NCBI RefSeq assembly: GCF_014640815.1
Contig: NZ_BMHM01000005.1
Coordinates: forward strand, 186,001 to 250,000
Source: Vreelandella lutescens
GTDB taxonomy: Bacteria > Pseudomonadota > Gammaproteobacteria > Pseudomonadales > Halomonadaceae
Reading direction: 5' to 3'
DNA length: 64,000 nucleotides
In this document: positions 41,235-49,068 of the stretch, one piece after another
How the letters are laid out: every line of letters starts with the position of its first letter
How positions within the stretch are numbered: position 1 is the stretch's first letter
The notes under the pieces: generated by a model
What the model was told of the DNA's origin: nothing
Database searches by the model: none
What the model saw: only the letters and a program-made list of their open reading frames with translations
Translations under genes and position numbers: made by a program

Positions 41235-41275
41235 TTGTACCCAGTCGCCACAAGTTGTACAAAGGTGCCTATAAT
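41235..41275 (+). promoter_or_regulatory. Promoter and putative operator of the MerR-family gene
   Basis: A perfect -10 TATAAT lies at 41270-41275, but no good -35 is found at 17 bp (GCCACA). Two copies of TTGTAC at 41235-41240 and 41255-41260 (20 bp, two helical turns apart) overlap the expected -35/spacer region. This fits a promoter controlled by a MerR-type protein, possibly autoregulation. The leader from here to the start codon would be about 140 nt. Confidence 0.45.
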
Positions 41276-41418
41276 AGCGTGACCCTATCTGATCGATTAG
41301 GTGCTATTCAACGAATCGCAACACGACTAAGTGGCCAAGCGCCGAGCTGGCGCGACAACACTGCCACCGCAATTATTGACAGACCCCTGCAGCGCTTGCT
41401 GCAGGCAACCAAGAGGCA

Positions 41419-42348
41419 ATGGCGCCCATGAGCAACAAGGCGACCCACCCACCCGATACCCCGCTCTATCCGATTCGGGAAGTTTCCCGCTTAACGGGTG
41501 TGAACTCGGTCACCCTGCGCGCCTGGGAGCGACGCTACGGATTAATTCGCCCACAGCGAACCCCTAAGGGCCACCGGCTTTACGCCCAGGATGATATCAG
41601 CCGCATTGAGCGCATTCTTCAGTGGCTTAACCGGGGCGTACCGGTCAGCCAAGTCGCCGACCTGCTTGATCAGCCTGAAACGGTAGAGACCCCAACCCCC
41701 AATGCCGGGGACTGGGCCAGCCAACGCCAGCAGCTACAGGCGGTGATTGAAGCCGTCGACTTGCCCAAGCTGGAAGCGCTGTACCACCAAAGCTTGGCAC
41801 TGTACCCACTGAGCGTGGCCATTAACGAACTATGGCAGCCGATCATTCTCACGCTGGAAGCCAAGTGGGCAGCGCAGCCGGATGACCTCGTTCGCCGTAC
41901 GTTTGAAGCCTTTTTGCGCAGTCAGGTAGGTATTCGCCTGCACTATGCGAATCAAGCAACCCGGGGGCCGCTCATTCTACTCAGTGCCATGCCGGATGAC
42001 CCCGGCCCGCTATGGGTATTAATGTGCGCACTGATGGCCAGCGAGCAGGGCTACCGCGTGCAGCTATTCGACCACTCGCTCTCCCTCGACGACTTACCAC
42101 AAGCGGTGTCACGCCTGCACTCCTCAATGGTACTGCTCTCTAGCGGCCAGCGGGAAAGCGACGACTACATCCGTGTCGCGCTGCCCAAAGCAGCACAAGC
42201 GTTAGGCGTACCGATTGGTGTATGCGGCGAAGTGGCTCGCTTGCGTGAAAACGACTTGCGTGACGGTTCCGTTCACATGCTGGGCGACGATCTGCCCCAG
42301 GCAATCGCCCGGCTGCGCCCGCTGCTGCGTGAGTCAGGCATTCTTTAA
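41419..42348 (+). CDS. MerR-family regulator of the LitR/CarH type without cobalamin ligands
   Basis: The protein has 309 residues; an ATG at 41428 is an equally good start. An N-terminal MerR winged helix spans about 16-80 (LYPIREVSRLTGVNSVTLRA, then ERRYGLI). The rest matches the CarH layout: a helical bundle and a B12-binding-like Rossmann domain. In CarH a W-x9-E-H motif and a later histidine bind B12; here W150 is kept but the E-H positions are R160-T161, and the loop reads PDDPGP. It therefore probably belongs to the class that does not bind B12 and may work with a partner photosensor. It lies directly before phrB. Confidence 0.85.
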   Translation: MAPMSNKATHPPDTPLYPIREVSRLTGVNSVTLRAWERRYGLIRPQRTPKGHRLYAQDDISRIERILQWLNRGVPVSQVADLLDQPETVETPTPNAGDWASQRQQLQAVIEAVDLPKLEALYHQSLALYPLSVAINELWQPIILTLEAKWAAQPDDLVRRTFEAFLRSQVGIRLHYANQATRGPLILLSAMPDDPGPLWVLMCALMASEQGYRVQLFDHSLSLDDLPQAVSRLHSSMVLLSSGQRESDDYIRVALPKAAQALGVPIGVCGEVARLRENDLRDGSVHMLGDDLPQAIARLRPLLRESGIL

Positions 42349-42382
42349 ATACACGCACGGCCAGCCAACCTAAGGACTTTGC

Positions 42383-43795
42383 ATGAACCTGCAGCTTGTT
42401 TGGTTACGCAGTGATTTACGTATTCATGACAATTCCGCACTTGCCGCCGCTGCCGCCAAAGGGCCGGTAGTGGCGGTTTTTTTGCGCAGCATTGAGCAGT
42501 GGTGCGACCACGGCCACGGCGCGAACAAGCTCGATTTCTGGGCGCGCGGCGTTAGCGCGGTGAAAGCGTCGCTAACCGGGCTAAATATTCCTCTGCTACA
42601 CCGTGATATTGGGCGTTACGGCGAAGCCCCCGACGTGCTTCTGGAAATTGCCCGCGAACATCAGGTGACGCAGCTCCACTTTAACTACGAGTATCCGCTA
42701 AATGAACAGCGCCGCGACCAAGCGGTGTTGGAAGCGTTTAAGCAAGCGGGGATTACGGCCCAAGGCCATCACGACGCCATCGCCTTTGCCCCCGGCAGCC
42801 TCCTCACCGGCAAGGGCGATTACTACGGCGTGTTTACGCCGTTTTCAAAAGCATGGCATAAGCAGATTACCGCCGAGCAGCTCGCTCTACGCGATACGCC
42901 CAAAGTACAGTCTCCTCTCGACATTACCTCCGACCCGCTACCGGCGCTGCCAACCCTCGACGATGAGCCGCTGGATGGTCGCCTTTGGCCCGCCGGTGAA
43001 AACGCGGCCAGCGACAACCTTGAGCGCTTTTTACGTTTTCGCGGGCGTTACTATAAAGATCAGCGAGACATTCCCAAGGTCCGCGGCACCAGCGAACTTT
43101 CCCCTTACTTAGCGCTGGGGATGATCTCCCACCGTCAGTGCCTTCAAGCAGTCATGAGTGAAAACGGCGGTCACCTCGCCGATGGCGATGCAGGGCTCAC
43201 CACCTGGGTAAACGAACTTATTTGGCGAGAGTTTTACCAGCACGTTGCGGTCGGCTTCCCCCAGGTATGCCGCTATCAACCGTTTCAAGAGCACACTAAG
43301 CAGCTCCAATGGCGCGATGACGACGCGGGGTTTACCTCTTGGTGCGAGGGCCGCACCGGCTACCCGATTGTGGACGCAGCCATGCGCCAGCTGATCACCA
43401 CTGGCTGGATGCACAATCGCCTGAGGATGATTACCGCGATGTTTCTGAGCAAGCACTTGCTGATTGACTGGCGGCGTGGCGAAGCATTTTTTATGCGCCA
43501 CTTGGTCGACGGTGAGTTTTGCGCGAATAACGGCGGCTGGCAGTGGGCGGCATCAACAGGCACGGATGCGGCACCTTACTTCCGCATTTTTAACCCCACC
43601 ACCCAATCAACGCGCTTCGACCCGGATGGTGAATTCATTGCTCACTGGCTGCCCGAGCTAACATCGCTACCCGCCAAGGCGCGCCATGCACCGCCCCAGG
43701 ATATGCTGAACCCTGTTGATTACCCTGCTCCTATCGTTGACCACAAGGCAGCACGCCAGCGAGCATTAGACGCTTTCAAAGCACTTTCCAAATAG
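42383..43795 (+). CDS. phrB: Deoxyribodipyrimidine photo-lyase (CPD photolyase)
   Basis: The 470-residue protein is close to E. coli PhrB (472). It has the N-terminal antenna-binding domain (QLVWLRSDLRIHDNSALAAA) and the FAD domain with RTGYPIVDAAMRQLITTGW, MHNRLRMITAMFLSKHL and NNGGWQWAASTGTDAAPYFR. It repairs UV-induced cyclobutane pyrimidine dimers using blue light. It starts 34 bp after the MerR gene, so they are likely cotranscribed, as in light-regulated clusters of Pseudomonas. Confidence 0.96.
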   Translation: MNLQLVWLRSDLRIHDNSALAAAAAKGPVVAVFLRSIEQWCDHGHGANKLDFWARGVSAVKASLTGLNIPLLHRDIGRYGEAPDVLLEIAREHQVTQLHFNYEYPLNEQRRDQAVLEAFKQAGITAQGHHDAIAFAPGSLLTGKGDYYGVFTPFSKAWHKQITAEQLALRDTPKVQSPLDITSDPLPALPTLDDEPLDGRLWPAGENAASDNLERFLRFRGRYYKDQRDIPKVRGTSELSPYLALGMISHRQCLQAVMSENGGHLADGDAGLTTWVNELIWREFYQHVAVGFPQVCRYQPFQEHTKQLQWRDDDAGFTSWCEGRTGYPIVDAAMRQLITTGWMHNRLRMITAMFLSKHLLIDWRRGEAFFMRHLVDGEFCANNGGWQWAASTGTDAAPYFRIFNPTTQSTRFDPDGEFIAHWLPELTSLPAKARHAPPQDMLNPVDYPAPIVDHKAARQRALDAFKALSK

Positions 43796-43812
43796 CACCC
43801 AACCTAAGCACC

Positions 43813-43835
43813 CATAGCGGCGTCCTGCCGCTATG
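43813..43835 (+). terminator. Hairpin after phrB
   Basis: CATAGCGGC and GCCGCTATG pair perfectly over 9 bp with a 5-nt loop, 17 bp after the phrB stop. No T tract follows. Confidence 0.5.
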
Positions 43836-43891
43836 CTGCCCTCCTGATGCCTCTCTTTTCATAGCACGCACTGCGACCAGACACGGAGTCT

Positions 43892-44326
43892 ATGATGACC
43901 AACGATCACGCTTTGGCAAACTTTTGCACCTTCTTCAACAAACTAGACAATACCTGTACAGAAAAACTATACGAGGTATATACTGAAATAGTTGTTTTCA
44001 ACGATCCGCTACATCACATTGAAGGGCGTGAAGCGCTTGAGCGCTATTTCGCCACCATGTACGAAAACGTTGAACGCTGCCAATTCACCTATCACACACA
44101 GCATCAGCAGGGGAGTCAGGCCTTTGTGACGTGGACAATGGAGTTCGTCCATCCTCGCTTGGCACGGGGCAAGCCTATTCGTGTGGAAGGTTGTAGTGCA
44201 TTAACGTTCGAAGAGGATGGCAGAGTATCGCGACACCGCGACTATTTCGACGCCGGGGCCATGCTGTATGAACACCTCCCCCTGATGGGACGTGTTATAC
44301 GCTGGTTAAAGCAGCGCCTTGGTTAA
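43892..44326 (+). CDS. NTF2-like (SnoaL-fold) protein in the photolyase cluster
   Basis: The protein has 144 residues; a second ATG at 43895 is better placed relative to GGAG. Its pattern (YTEIVVFNDPLHHIEGREAL, then EGCSALTFEEDGRVSRHRDY) is typical of NTF2-like cone-shaped domains that bind or isomerise small hydrophobic ligands. Homologous genes sit in photolyase/Cfa clusters of other gammaproteobacteria. The function is unknown. The first 100 bases are noticeably AT-rich (around 40% GC) against the neighbours, and include TGTACA, TATACG and TATACT words. Confidence 0.8.
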   Translation: MMTNDHALANFCTFFNKLDNTCTEKLYEVYTEIVVFNDPLHHIEGREALERYFATMYENVERCQFTYHTQHQQGSQAFVTWTMEFVHPRLARGKPIRVEGCSALTFEEDGRVSRHRDYFDAGAMLYEHLPLMGRVIRWLKQRLG

Positions 44327-44391
44327 GAGACGTGTGACCTCGTTTATACGCACGCAGGCTGCGAGCTAACAGGCCGCTACAGGAGAGCAGG

Positions 44392-45177
44392 ATGAGCACA
44401 TGGAAAACGCCCCAGCGCATCTGGTTAACCGGTGCTACTTCCGGTATCGGGGAGGCGCTTGCCAAGCATTTGATTGCCGAGGGCCATCAGGTGGTGCTAA
44501 GCGCCCGCAACGAAGAGGCGCTAAATGCGCTGTGTGAGGGCCATGCGAACGCCTACCCACTGCCGTTGGATGTGAGCGATCATCACGCGGTGCTCGCGGC
44601 AGGTGAACAAATTAGCGCGTGGCTGGGCGCGTTGGACATTGCACTTTTCAACGCGGGCACCTGTGAATACCTAGACGCTCAACACTTTGACATGGCCCTG
44701 GTCGAGCGCGTTTTTACGCCTAATTTATTTGGCACGCTTTACGGTGTAGAAGCAGCGCTCCCGCTGCTGCGGGCCGCTCGCGCAGAGGGTAAACCGGCGC
44801 GGCTGGCCGCCACTTCCAGTGCGTCAGCTTACCTGCCGCTGCCCCGTGCCGAGGCCTATGGCGCTTCGAAAGCAGCCGTTAGCTACTTTTTGGAATCGCT
44901 GCGCCTTGATCTTCATCAGGAAGGAATTGACGTTAGCTTGATCCATCCTGGCTTTGTTAAAACGCCGCTGACAGATCGCAACGACTTTCCCATGCCTATG
45001 CAAGTGACGGCGGATGAGGCCGCCAAGGCCATTATTGCCGGGCTCGCGAAAGGGCGTTTGGATATTCATTTTCCACGGCGTTTCACCTACCTCGTTAAAG
45101 GTTTAGGTATTTTACCCCCCGCCTTACGGCGATGGATTGGCCTGCGCATGACGCGGCAAACCAAGGAGCACACATGA
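44392..45177 (+). CDS. Short-chain dehydrogenase/reductase
   Basis: The 261-residue protein has the cofactor motif TGATSGIGEALAKHL near residue 13, the NAG-type motif LFNAGTCEY, and the catalytic YGASKAA, with an upstream serine in ATSSASAY. It is the first gene of a five-gene run with overlapping or abutting reading frames ending at 49068. Linked to a Cfa-type methyltransferase and a flavoprotein, it may act on a modified lipid or fatty acid. Start supported by AGGAGAGCAGG. Confidence 0.88.
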   Translation: MSTWKTPQRIWLTGATSGIGEALAKHLIAEGHQVVLSARNEEALNALCEGHANAYPLPLDVSDHHAVLAAGEQISAWLGALDIALFNAGTCEYLDAQHFDMALVERVFTPNLFGTLYGVEAALPLLRAARAEGKPARLAATSSASAYLPLPRAEAYGASKAAVSYFLESLRLDLHQEGIDVSLIHPGFVKTPLTDRNDFPMPMQVTADEAAKAIIAGLAKGRLDIHFPRRFTYLVKGLGILPPALRRWIGLRMTRQTKEHT

Positions 45178-46523
45178 GCGTCACAGCGTCACAGCGTATC
45201 GCGATTATCGGCAGCGGTATCAGCGGCATGGCGGCCGGGTGGTACCTCTCCTCTCAACATGAGGTCACGCTGTTTGAAGCGGATGGCCGGCTGGGAGGCC
45301 ACACCGCCACGATGGACGTTGAGGTCAACGGCACTCCCTATGCCATCGATACGGGGTTTATCGTCTTTAATGACTGGACCTACCCTCACTTTCAGCGCCT
45401 GCTGGCAACGCTTGGCGTGCCTAGCCAAGCCACTGAAATGAGCTTCTCGGTGCACGAGACGGATGTGGACTTTGAGTACAACGGCCATACGCTCGCCTCG
45501 CTGTTCGCTCAGCGGCGCAACCTGTTGAGCCCCTCTTTTTATCGTCTACTCAGCGATATTTTACGCTTCAACAAGCAGGCCACCGCCGACCTTGAGAGTA
45601 AACGCCTGCCTGAGGAGATGACCTTAGGCGAGTATCTAGACCGCAATGGCTACGGGGAAGCGTTTCAGCGCCGCTACCTGTTGCCCATGGGAGCGGCTAT
45701 CTGGTCAGCCAGCATCGGCGACTTGCGTGCCTTTCCTTTGACGTTCTTCGTGCGTTTTTTCCGCAATCATGGGTTACTTTCGGTCAATCACCGCCCTCAG
45801 TGGTACACCTTGGTGGGTGGCTCAAAGCGCTATATTCCCGCGCTGACCGCGCCTTATGCTGCGCGCATTTGCCTGAATACGCCCGTGACCAAGATTACCC
45901 GCAGCGATACCGGCGTGACGGTGACCACTGCCCAGGGCAGCGAGCGTTTTGATCAAGTGGTATTGGCGTGTCACGCCGACCAAGCGCTGGCCATGCTAGG
46001 CGATGCAACACCTGCCGAGCGCGATATTCTATCGGCGATGCCCTACCAGGATAACGAGGTAGTGCTGCATACCGACACTTCGCTACTCCCCCGCCGTCAG
46101 CGCGCCTGGGCGAGCTGGAACTACCGTTTAGACGGGCGAGGTGCCGATGAGCGCGTCTCGGTGACTTACAACATGAATATCTTGCAATGCCTAGAAGCGG
46201 ATACCACGTTCTGCGTCACGCTGAATGACACTGACAACATTGACCCTAATAAGGTACTGGGGCGCTATACCTACGCGCACCCGCAGTTCACCCTAGCGGG
46301 CCAAACCGCCCAAATGCGTCACGATGAGATCTCGTCGGTCGCGCGACGCACCCACTTCTGCGGAGCCTATTGGCGCAACGGTTTCCATGAAGACGGCGTC
46401 TGGAGCGCACTGCGCGTGGCGCAGGCGCTCGGCTGCGATGAAGCGGCAGAACCACCTACCACGCCTAGCGCGCTACCTGCGCATGAACTGATGCCCAACA
46501 GTGTGGGGGAGGGGCTGGGATGA
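45174..46523 (+). CDS. FAD-dependent amine oxidase-like oxidoreductase
   Basis: The protein is 449 residues from the ATG at 45174, which overlaps the SDR stop by 4 bp (ATGA) and has AAGGAG upstream. It has the Rossmann motif IAIIGSGISGMAAGWYLSSQ and the second FAD segment FEADGRLGGHTATMDVEVNG, as in flavin amine oxidases and phytoene desaturase relatives. Next to Cfa-like and DUF1365 proteins, it resembles the oxidoreductase of the sigma-E/ChrR cluster of Rhodobacter. A role in fatty acid desaturation or oxidation is plausible but not shown. Confidence 0.88.
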   Translation: MSVTASQRIAIIGSGISGMAAGWYLSSQHEVTLFEADGRLGGHTATMDVEVNGTPYAIDTGFIVFNDWTYPHFQRLLATLGVPSQATEMSFSVHETDVDFEYNGHTLASLFAQRRNLLSPSFYRLLSDILRFNKQATADLESKRLPEEMTLGEYLDRNGYGEAFQRRYLLPMGAAIWSASIGDLRAFPLTFFVRFFRNHGLLSVNHRPQWYTLVGGSKRYIPALTAPYAARICLNTPVTKITRSDTGVTVTTAQGSERFDQVVLACHADQALAMLGDATPAERDILSAMPYQDNEVVLHTDTSLLPRRQRAWASWNYRLDGRGADERVSVTYNMNILQCLEADTTFCVTLNDTDNIDPNKVLGRYTYAHPQFTLAGQTAQMRHDEISSVARRTHFCGAYWRNGFHEDGVWSALRVAQALGCDEAAEPPTTPSALPAHELMPNSVGEGLG

Positions 46524-47284
46524 TTGCCGCGCCGCGTTCGCGCATCTATCGCGGCACGCTACGCCACCGCCGCTTTACGCCAGGATCACATGCGTTTAGC
46601 TACCAGATGTGGATGGCGTGGCTTGACCTTGACGAGCTGCCGACGCTATTTGATGGCGTGCCTGGGTTTAGCGCCCGAGGCCCTGCTCTGGCTCGCTTTC
46701 GCCGGGAAGACTATCTTGCTCCCACCGACCGGCCCCTGCGCACCGCCGTACGCGAAGAGCTGACCCGCCAGCTGGGGAGTGCGCCCACCGGGCGAATCTG
46801 CATGCTGACCCAGCTACGCACCCTCGGCATGATGTTCAACCCGATCACCGTTTATTACGCCTACGATGAGTATGGCCGCTTGGCCGCCGTACTCGGCGAG
46901 GTCACCAATATGCCTTGGCGGGAGCGAACCTGTTACGCCTGCCGCGTCGAGACCGATCGCCATGCGCACCAGGCACACTTTGCCAAAGCCATGCATGTAT
47001 CGCCATTTAACCCCATGGAGATGACCTACCGCTGGAAGTTTAATACCCCCGGCGAACAGCTCTATCTGCATATGGAGAACTGGCAGCACGAGCAGCGTCA
47101 CTTTGATGCCACGCTCACCCTTGAGGCAGCGCCCGCCACCCGCGGAGTGCTGCTGGCTACCCTCGCCAAGCATCCTTGGATGAGTCTAAAAACGGTCGCG
47201 GGAATCCATTTTGAAGCGCTTCGGCTGTGGCTCAAGCGCATCCCCGTTTATAACCACCCTAAGCGCAAGGAGACTTCAAAGTGA
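46520..47284 (+). CDS. DUF1365 domain-containing protein
   Basis: The 254-residue protein starts with RSRIYRGTLRHRRFTPGSHA and has the DUF1365 landmarks FNPITVYYAYDE, VTNMPWRERTCY and FHVSPF-type (AMHVSPFNPMEMTYRWKF). The family is of unknown biochemical function but is regularly encoded beside Cfa-like methyltransferases. It overlaps the previous gene by 4 bp (ATGA) and the next by 4 bp (GTGA), so all three are coupled. Confidence 0.92.
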   Translation: MIAAPRSRIYRGTLRHRRFTPGSHAFSYQMWMAWLDLDELPTLFDGVPGFSARGPALARFRREDYLAPTDRPLRTAVREELTRQLGSAPTGRICMLTQLRTLGMMFNPITVYYAYDEYGRLAAVLGEVTNMPWRERTCYACRVETDRHAHQAHFAKAMHVSPFNPMEMTYRWKFNTPGEQLYLHMENWQHEQRHFDATLTLEAAPATRGVLLATLAKHPWMSLKTVAGIHFEALRLWLKRIPVYNHPKRKETSK

Positions 47285-48549
47285 CCACCCTGCGTACCAC
47301 ACCCCCCAATAGCCAGCCAGCGCGACAAGACCGCTTTACCCGCTGGTTAAAGCCACGTTTACTGGCCCAGCTTGATGCCTTTCGCGGCGGTCGCATCACG
47401 CTGATTGAAGGCAATCAGTGCCACCATCTGGGACAGGAAGGTCCCCTCCAGGTCACCGTGGTGATCCGCCACTCCCGCGCCTGGAAACGGCTCGCCTTTG
47501 GCGGCACGGTAGGCGCGGCAGAATCCTATATGGATGGCGACTGGGATGCCGATGATCTGGTGGGGCTGGTGCGCCTGTTTGCCGCCAACCTGGATCATGT
47601 GAATGGTCAAATGGAGAACGGCAGCGCGCGCTTTACTCGCTGGCTGCTGGGGCTTGCGTATCGCTTCCAGCGCAACAGCCTGTCCGGCTCCAAACGCAAT
47701 ATTGCCGCGCACTACGACATCGGCAATGACCTGTTTGCGACGTTTCTAGATCAGCGCCACTGGATGTACTCCAGCGCCGTGTTTCCTTACCCGGAGGCTA
47801 GCCTAGAAGAGGCGTCTACGTACAAGCTCGATATCATGCTGGAGAAGCTGGACGTGCGGCCTGAACACCACCTGCTAGAAATTGGTACGGGGTGGGGAGG
47901 GCTGGCCATTCATGCAGCTAAAACCCGCGGCTGCCGAGTCACCACCACGACGATTTCCGAAGAGCAGCACGCCCATACGGCGAAGCGCATCCAAGAAGAG
48001 GGGCTCGAAGATAAAATCACGCTGTTGAAACAAGACTACCGAGAACTGACCGGGCGCTTTGATCGACTCATCTCGGTGGAGATGATTGAAGCCGTTGGGC
48101 ACCAGTATCTCAATACGTATCTGGAGAAAGTCGATAGCCTGCTGACCGACGATGGCCAAGCGATGCTGCAGGCGATCACCATCCGCGATCAGCGATTTGA
48201 AGAGGCCAAGCGGGACATGGACTTTATCAAACGCTACATTTTCCCTGGCGGCTTTTTGCCCTCACACCACGCGATGCTATCGAGCGTGATGCGGAAAACG
48301 TCGTTGAATGTGGTCGCCCTTGACGAAATTGGCCAGCACTATGCGCGGACGCTACGGGAGTGGCGCCACCGTTTTGAAGCCAGCCTCGATCAAGTACGCA
48401 GCCAAGGCTACGATGAGCGCTTTATCCGCATGTGGCGTTACTACCTGTGCTACTGCGAGGGCGGCTTTATTGAGCGCTCTATCGGCACCTGCCACCTGCT
48501 CCTAGCAAAGCCTGCCGCGAAACCGGTACCACTTACAGGAGCGCTATAA
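47281..48549 (+). CDS. Cyclopropane-fatty-acyl-phospholipid synthase family methyltransferase
   Basis: The 422-residue protein starts with GTG. It has the CFA synthase signatures AHYDIGNDLFATFLD, WMYSSAVFP, the SAM motif LLEIGTGWGGLAIHAAK, VEMIEAVGHQYLNTYLEKVD (bicarbonate-site region) and CEGGFIERSIGTCHLLLAKP. It should transfer a methyl or methylene group from SAM onto unsaturated acyl chains of membrane phospholipids. Homologues in light- or singlet-oxygen-induced clusters make modified fatty acids. It is the fourth gene of the coupled run. Confidence 0.93.
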   Translation: MTTLRTTPPNSQPARQDRFTRWLKPRLLAQLDAFRGGRITLIEGNQCHHLGQEGPLQVTVVIRHSRAWKRLAFGGTVGAAESYMDGDWDADDLVGLVRLFAANLDHVNGQMENGSARFTRWLLGLAYRFQRNSLSGSKRNIAAHYDIGNDLFATFLDQRHWMYSSAVFPYPEASLEEASTYKLDIMLEKLDVRPEHHLLEIGTGWGGLAIHAAKTRGCRVTTTTISEEQHAHTAKRIQEEGLEDKITLLKQDYRELTGRFDRLISVEMIEAVGHQYLNTYLEKVDSLLTDDGQAMLQAITIRDQRFEEAKRDMDFIKRYIFPGGFLPSHHAMLSSVMRKTSLNVVALDEIGQHYARTLREWRHRFEASLDQVRSQGYDERFIRMWRYYLCYCEGGFIERSIGTCHLLLAKPAAKPVPLTGAL

Positions 48550-49068
48550 ATGGCCCAGCCATCCCCAATGCCGGTGCGCGCAATGCTCTTTAACGCACTG
48601 CGCTTTGAGGCGGGCTGGATGCTGTGCGTCCTGGGCGGCTCGTGGGTCGCCGCGGTCACGGGAGCAGTGCTGCTTGGCTGGCACTTCTGGCACTGGGCCA
48701 AGCCCGGCGAGTGGCGTTTTATTGCGCTGTTTGCCCTGCTAGGGCTAGCACTGGATGGCGGACTACACCTGGCGGGTGGTTTTGATTTTGGCGAGCAAAC
48801 GCTCGTCGCAGGCCTACTACCGCTGTGGCTATGGATGCTGTGGCCACTGTTTGCCACCCTAGTGTTTCACTCGCTGGCCTGGCTGTGGCGCTACCCGCTG
48901 ATAGCGGCGGCCTGCGGGGCCATTAGCGGGCCGCTCTCTTATTTAGGTGGCGCGGCGCTGGCGGATGTTGGCCTAGCGCCGTGGCTGCTGCCGGTGCAGG
49001 CGGTAATTTGGGGAGCGCTGTGCCTGGGCATTAGCCGCTATGCCCAGCGCGTTGTCACTGTGGCTTAG
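48550..49068 (+). CDS. DUF2878 integral membrane protein
   Basis: The 172-residue protein has about five hydrophobic helices (for example WMLCVLGGSWVAAVTGAVLL and LLPLWLWMLWPLFATLVFHS) and fits the DUF2878 family. Its ATG follows the cfa-like stop with no gap, with RBS-like GGAGCG inside the previous gene. The function is unknown; the context implies a role with the modified membrane lipids. Its stop overlaps the convergent GGDEF-EAL gene by 4 bp. Confidence 0.85.
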   Translation: MAQPSPMPVRAMLFNALRFEAGWMLCVLGGSWVAAVTGAVLLGWHFWHWAKPGEWRFIALFALLGLALDGGLHLAGGFDFGEQTLVAGLLPLWLWMLWPLFATLVFHSLAWLWRYPLIAAACGAISGPLSYLGGAALADVGLAPWLLPVQAVIWGALCLGISRYAQRVVTVA

